Positions 60,630-64,000 of a stretch of 64,000 nucleotides of DNA are shown here, one piece after another. The stretch lies in NCBI GenBank assembly GCA_947579605.1, contig OX388307.1, positions 5,433,237-5,497,236 on the forward strand, given 5' to 3'. The DNA is from Athripsodes cinereus (lineage: Eukaryota > Arthropoda > Insecta > Trichoptera > Leptoceridae). Position 1 is the first letter of the stretch. The number at the start of each line of letters is the position of its first letter. The notes below the pieces were generated by a model. That model was given only the letters and a program-made list of their open reading frames with translations. It was not told where the DNA came from and did not search any database. Made by a program: the position numbers and the translations under genes.

Positions 60630-61590
60630 TATAGTTATTTTTTTTTCAGTATTTTGAAATAGTAACTCACTATCAAATAATAATAAAAAAAGATTTGTTG
60701 TATAAAAATATTCATATTAACATAAACTATTTAGTTCGTCTTTTTCTTTCCCCGTGACAAATCTCTGCGTTAGGTATATTAAATATGTTTTGAATACTTT
60801 CGCTTGAAAATATGTTATCTACCGTTACCGTGAATGAGGCAGTATCTAACTATGTAGGTATTTCGACGCAGTCTGCAAAAGTTTGTAGTTTCTGTAAGAG
60901 GTGATGGTTCTCACAGGATCATGTCTTACTTATAATGTACAATGATGATTGATTATGGTGGATGGATGGCTGATACAATCTCAATAAGTATAAGGCAGTG
61001 TTGAGAGCAATAGAAAATTGTATTCATGTTTTATATTACAATTTTGATTAAGTGCACATTTACAAAAAATACATTCGACACGTTAAATGTTTTTATTTTC
61101 TTGTTTTATCTTATCGGCATACTGCTTCGTATTTAATACTAAAACGAAAATAAGGAGATTTGAAAACATACATTTTGAATATATAATTTATCTACTATTT
61201 TTGAAAATGTTGAATTACCTTTTTCTTTTTGGTGCTTTCTCTTTTGATCTGTTCAACTGTACTGAAAAAGAAAATATCAATATTCAAAATAACAAAATAA
61301 ATGCCATAGTTATCATTTCTTTCAGCGATATTTTAATGTTCTGATAAGAGAAACATTTGCAGTTTCTGTTACACACGATGATTTGAGAATGTAATATCCA
61401 ATGAAGGTTCTCCAAACTCAACGATCCTCTATTTTTACCCTCTAGGTTTCTGACGGTTCAGTTTGAAACGATTTTTTTTATGCAAATTTTACCATATTAA
61501 TATGAAATAATACAGCGCCCTTGAGACGGTCTAATGATTATCGCATAAGAAGCTAATAATGTAACATTTGAACTCATTGCTTATATATTT
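60630..61590. other. No confident feature
   Basis: A+T-rich. If the exon at 61593-61756 (-) is real, this is its first intron. On the minus strand around 61330-61430 there is a stretch reading RGSLSLENLHWILHSQIIVC that might be coding, but no acceptor of good quality adjoins it. ACAGCGCCCTTGAGACGGTC at 61512-61531 is a fragment of the CR1/L2-like LINE 3' UTR. Confidence 0.4.
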
Positions 61591-61592
61591 AC

Positions 61593-61756
61593 CTTTCAAA
61601 AGTATCATCATTGAGTGCTCTAAGAAGAGCCGGTGATACAAATGTTACAACGCCTCCGGGAAATTCGCACTTTTTCTCTAGCAAACTTTCCTCCTCACAG
61701 TCCGTCAGTCTAGGAATTATATCATTTGAAATGGGGAGATTATTTTTGTGTGACAT
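61593..61756 (-). CDS. Candidate first coding exon of an unrecognised protein
   Basis: On the minus strand, the ATG at 61756-61754 lies in ACTCAAAATGTCAC, a close match to the insect start context CAAAATG. The exon encodes MSHKNNLPISNDIIPRLTDC, EEESLLEKKCEFPGGVVTFV, SPALLRALNDDTFE plus two bases, and ends at GAAAG|GTAAATAT (61593/61592), a good splice donor. The composition (acidic EEES, a Pro-Gly-Gly turn, a helix-like ALLRALNDD) looks like real globular protein, with no signal peptide or membrane segment. The frame is open upstream to 61813, but the internal Met has the better context. Later exons should lie at lower coordinates; none was identified. I do not recognise the family. Confidence 0.6.
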
Positions 61757-62070
61757 TTTGAGTATCCTTACACAAGTAATTTTGCTGTTGCAATTATCAG
61801 ATTCGTAGAACAATTACAAAACTGTTAAACTGTTAATACTTGACAGAAATTTTGAAATGACATGTGATTGACTTACAAATGTTTTGTTGTTTTATTTGAA
61901 ATCGAAAAACATTATGTCGTGTTCTTAATATTTATAGATGTTTATTTTACGAAAGTACTGCAGTGCTCCAAAAGTAGGTTCATTTTTCTATAATAGTGAT
62001 TTTGTTGTGTTTATTGTGAATCTGCTGCCTTTCCCTCTTGTGACAAATGCTATGATGGTAATTATATACG
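61757..62070. promoter_or_regulatory. Upstream region of the candidate minus-strand gene
   Basis: A+T-rich. No clear TATA box or initiator at a definite position. Includes no recognised repeat until 62075. Confidence 0.3.
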
Positions 62071-62074
62071 TAGG

Positions 62075-62415
62075 ATTATTTATTCGGCGCCGTTTAATGG
62101 GCCATTCATCTCAAGGGCGCGGGAAACTTTGTTGGAAGTGCGATGTCTTCAACTTGCTCCTGAACGTTGTTATCGATTGGTTTTAACGAAGGCCCTCGGG
62201 TAGTTTGTTCCAGATGACGGGTCCTGCGACGCCAAAAGCCCTATCATAGAAGCAGGATTTGTTTGTTCTATTGATCTCGTTCAGCATGTTGGTGGATGTC
62301 TTAATTGAACATAGGGGTCTACATGCAGGTGATTTGAGAACACAGCCTTGTAGACTATAAGGTGCAGTTTGTATTGGACCCTTTTACCTACTCTTAACAA
62401 GTGCAACTTTTCCAG
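62075..62415 (-). mobile_element. CR1/L2-like LINE: C-terminal coding end and 3' UTR
   Basis: On the minus strand from about 62365: LVYKAVFSNHLHVDPYVQLR, HPPTNMLNEINRTNKSCFYD, RAFGVAGPVIWNKLPEGLR, stop, then SITTFRSKLKTSHFQQSFPR, P, stop. The 'SCFYDRAFGVAGP.IWN.LPEGLR...TFRSKLKT.HF' series is the classic end of CR1/L2/jockey ORF2. The 3' UTR reads CTTGAGATGAATGGCCCATT, AAACGGCGCCGAATAAATAA. It is the only copy in the window linking this 3' UTR to its coding sequence, and so identifies the source of the 3' UTR fragments at 9160, 29263 and 59894. Confidence 0.88.
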
Positions 62416-63415
62416 CAAAGGTGTTATGTGACAACCCTTTTCTTCGCGGGAAATAAGCTTTGCAGCGAAATAAATAAAACGCTACTATTGATTTATTCGA
62501 CGAGAGAGACGTCTTTCGTCTTATTAGGACTTGCAGCGCTATTTAATGCAATTCGTAGGCGATTTAGTTGATTTTGCGACAGTCCTTCAAAACAGTTTAT
62601 CAATAAATAAAATAATAATAACAAGTGCCTGTACTTCTTCTATGTATGTAATCACGTGAAATAAAAAGTAATCATGTAGGTAGGTGTACATATAAATTTA
62701 CTTTGTGAGTACTGCCGTTATTGTGCAATTATTTCATTGTTCATACACGATATAATAAATGTTTTAACTAACGACGGATATTTCTCGTTATTTGTACACA
62801 TTTATGTGTTATTTATTTGTTTAATGATAAACATTATTGTATCATAAGCGCTTGTTTATGATTTTTAAACAAAGACAAGTAGTCTAATGTGTGTTTATCA
62901 CGAATATTTTTTGATTGCGTAAACGTGCTCGATTATCTGATAACCAAAATGGATCATCTCTTCTCTTGGAAACACACGGAAGACATAATAAACCTCATTT
63001 CATGAATGAAAGTTTTTACTTCAGTCTTCATTGTTTTTGTCTCGATTTTGTCACGAGTGCATTTTGTTTTTTTGTTGTTGTTGTTTTTTTAGTTATAACA
63101 TATGTAGTGTTGATAATATTATGATGTAAAATAATGAAACAAACAAACTTCACTGGCTTGTGAATTCATACAATATTTAAGTTGTACTTTATAATCTGTA
63201 AAAGCTGTTTAATTGTATTATACTGTATTAATAAAAAAAGAAATATAATAAAAAAAAACTGATCTCAACGATTTATTCTCAATAAAAATACTACCAAGAA
63301 CTTTTTTGTGCTCTCTTTGAAATCATTGTTATTGAAACTGTTCACGGATTTGGACTAATTTATTAAAACACTGATATTAAGAGCTTCTTTAGTGACTTAG
63401 GTTATGAACCGGCTT
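62416..63415. other. No recognisable feature
   Basis: A+T-rich. The frame at 62915-63124 is Phe/Val-rich without motif. Nothing supportable. Confidence 0.45.
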
Positions 63416-63416
63416 T

Positions 63417-63460
63417 CAAGGCCTCATTTTTTCTCCTTTAGGAGAAAAAATGAGGCCTTG
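63417..63460. repeat. 44 bp near-perfect palindrome (21 bp arms, 2 bp loop)
   Basis: CAAGGCCTCATTTTTTCTCC, T, TT, A, GGAGAAAAAATGAGGCCTTG. The arms are exact complements. The tiny loop favours a cruciform or suggests an inverted duplication; it is not a transcription terminator in a eukaryote. Confidence 0.92.
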
Positions 63461-63499
63461 ATTACTACATTCTTATACAAGTTGAAAAATAAAAAAAAA

Positions 63500-63600
63500 T
63501 TACATCTTCAATTCAGCGATGAGGTTTGCCACCCATCCTGAATCTTTTATTTTTTTGTTGGCATGAAGAGAACAGTTAATTAGTAATGTAGCCATTCTGC
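63500..63600 (+). repeat. RTE-tailed SINE-like repeat, central part
   Basis: TTACATCTTCAATTCAGCGA, TGAGGTTTGCCACCCATCCT, GAATCTTTTATTTTTTTGTT, GGCATGAAGAGAACAG, GTAGCCATTCTGCTC. The tip is missing. Confidence 0.75.
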
Positions 63601-63604
63601 TCAT

Positions 63605-63735
63605 TCAAATTCAAATATGTTTATTGGGATAAATTATATACTTTTTTTTAGAACAATAATTATTTCTTTACAAATGCACAGTAAACAAATTAACATCCTC
63701 GAATTTGAGCAGAGCTTTATTATTTATTTATTTAT
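63605..63735. other. A+T-rich spacer with retroelement-like 3' end
   Basis: TTCAAATTCAAATATGTTTA, TTGGG resembles the CAAATTCAAAT...TTTATT words at the 3' ends (in minus orientation) of several insect LINEs. Not assigned. Confidence 0.35.
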
Positions 63736-63820
63736 TACACCTGTCTTTTACAAGACACTTGAAAACTTGCCGAAAAAAACGTGGAAGACCAATTCTTCGC
63801 AGGGCTCTCCACGTCATATT
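63736..63820 (-). repeat. RTE-tailed SINE-like repeat, 5' third
   Basis: TTACACCTGTCTTTTACAAG, ACACTTGAAAACTTGCCGAA, GTGGAAGACCAATTCTTCGC, AGGGCTCTCCACGT is the 5' portion in reverse orientation. Only 135 bp from an opposite-strand central fragment. Confidence 0.8.
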
Positions 63821-64000
63821 TACTTTAAATTTCTTTTATTTCACTACATACTGTATGTGACAATACAAGTACATACTATGCAGAAAAGTTAATATTGAAA
63901 TAATGTTTGTAGGTACGTTTTGTTTTGTCTCCGTCGTTGCCCGGGTTAAAGTATATTGCAGGTAGGTACTAAGGTATATTATCTTTATTCCACGTACATG
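63821..64000. other. No recognisable feature
   Basis: A+T-rich DNA at the window edge. CCGTCGTTGCCCGGGTTAAAG near 63931 resembles the GCCCGGGTT words of some Helitron ends but lacks the other hallmarks. Confidence 0.35.

Overview
The window looks like nuclear DNA from an insect, most probably a butterfly or moth. It is strongly A+T-rich, lacks bacterial-style gene packing, and is crowded with decayed non-LTR retrotransposons (RTE-like and CR1/L2- or jockey-like), tRNA-derived SINEs, a Helitron and TIR elements. The assignment to Lepidoptera rests on the overall look of the repeats and on a calexcitin-like protein; no species can be named.

Layout. 1-9 kb: old LINE pieces, two palindromic MITEs (1.63-2.02 kb), a 694 bp TIR element (2.64-3.33 kb), then mostly featureless A+T-rich DNA. 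9-15.5 kb: RTE relics (one with another LINE inserted in it), SINEs, and an inverted repeat. 15.5-25 kb: a perfect 112 bp-arm hairpin (17.14-17.40 kb), a small MITE, a complete non-autonomous Helitron (20636-21387), SINEs. 25.37-28.77 kb: a probable composite TIR transposon carrying remnants of its own ORFs plus several later LINE insertions and a duplicated hairpin. 29-47 kb: many LINE and SINE-like fragments, a Penelope-like GIY-YIG remnant (39.4 kb), and a 717 bp element flanked by TTAA (42.5 kb). 47-64 kb: a candidate host first exon with a signal peptide (47666-47789, +), tandem duplications, more LINE relics, the best RTE reverse transcriptase (57.8-59.1 kb, -), a chimeric calexcitin retrocopy (59.5-59.96 kb, +), and a second candidate host first exon (61593-61756, -).

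Host coding content is small. The two exon candidates each have a good start context and a good splice donor but unrecognised products. Most other reading frames are pieces of mobile elements or chance frames in A+T-rich DNA. The dominant repeat is a roughly 260 bp family with about twenty copies, whose 3' end resembles the RTE 3' end; it is probably a non-autonomous element mobilised by RTE enzymes. The most interesting locus is the calexcitin cDNA fragment joined directly to the 3' end of a CR1/L2-like LINE, the structure expected from template switching during retrotransposition.
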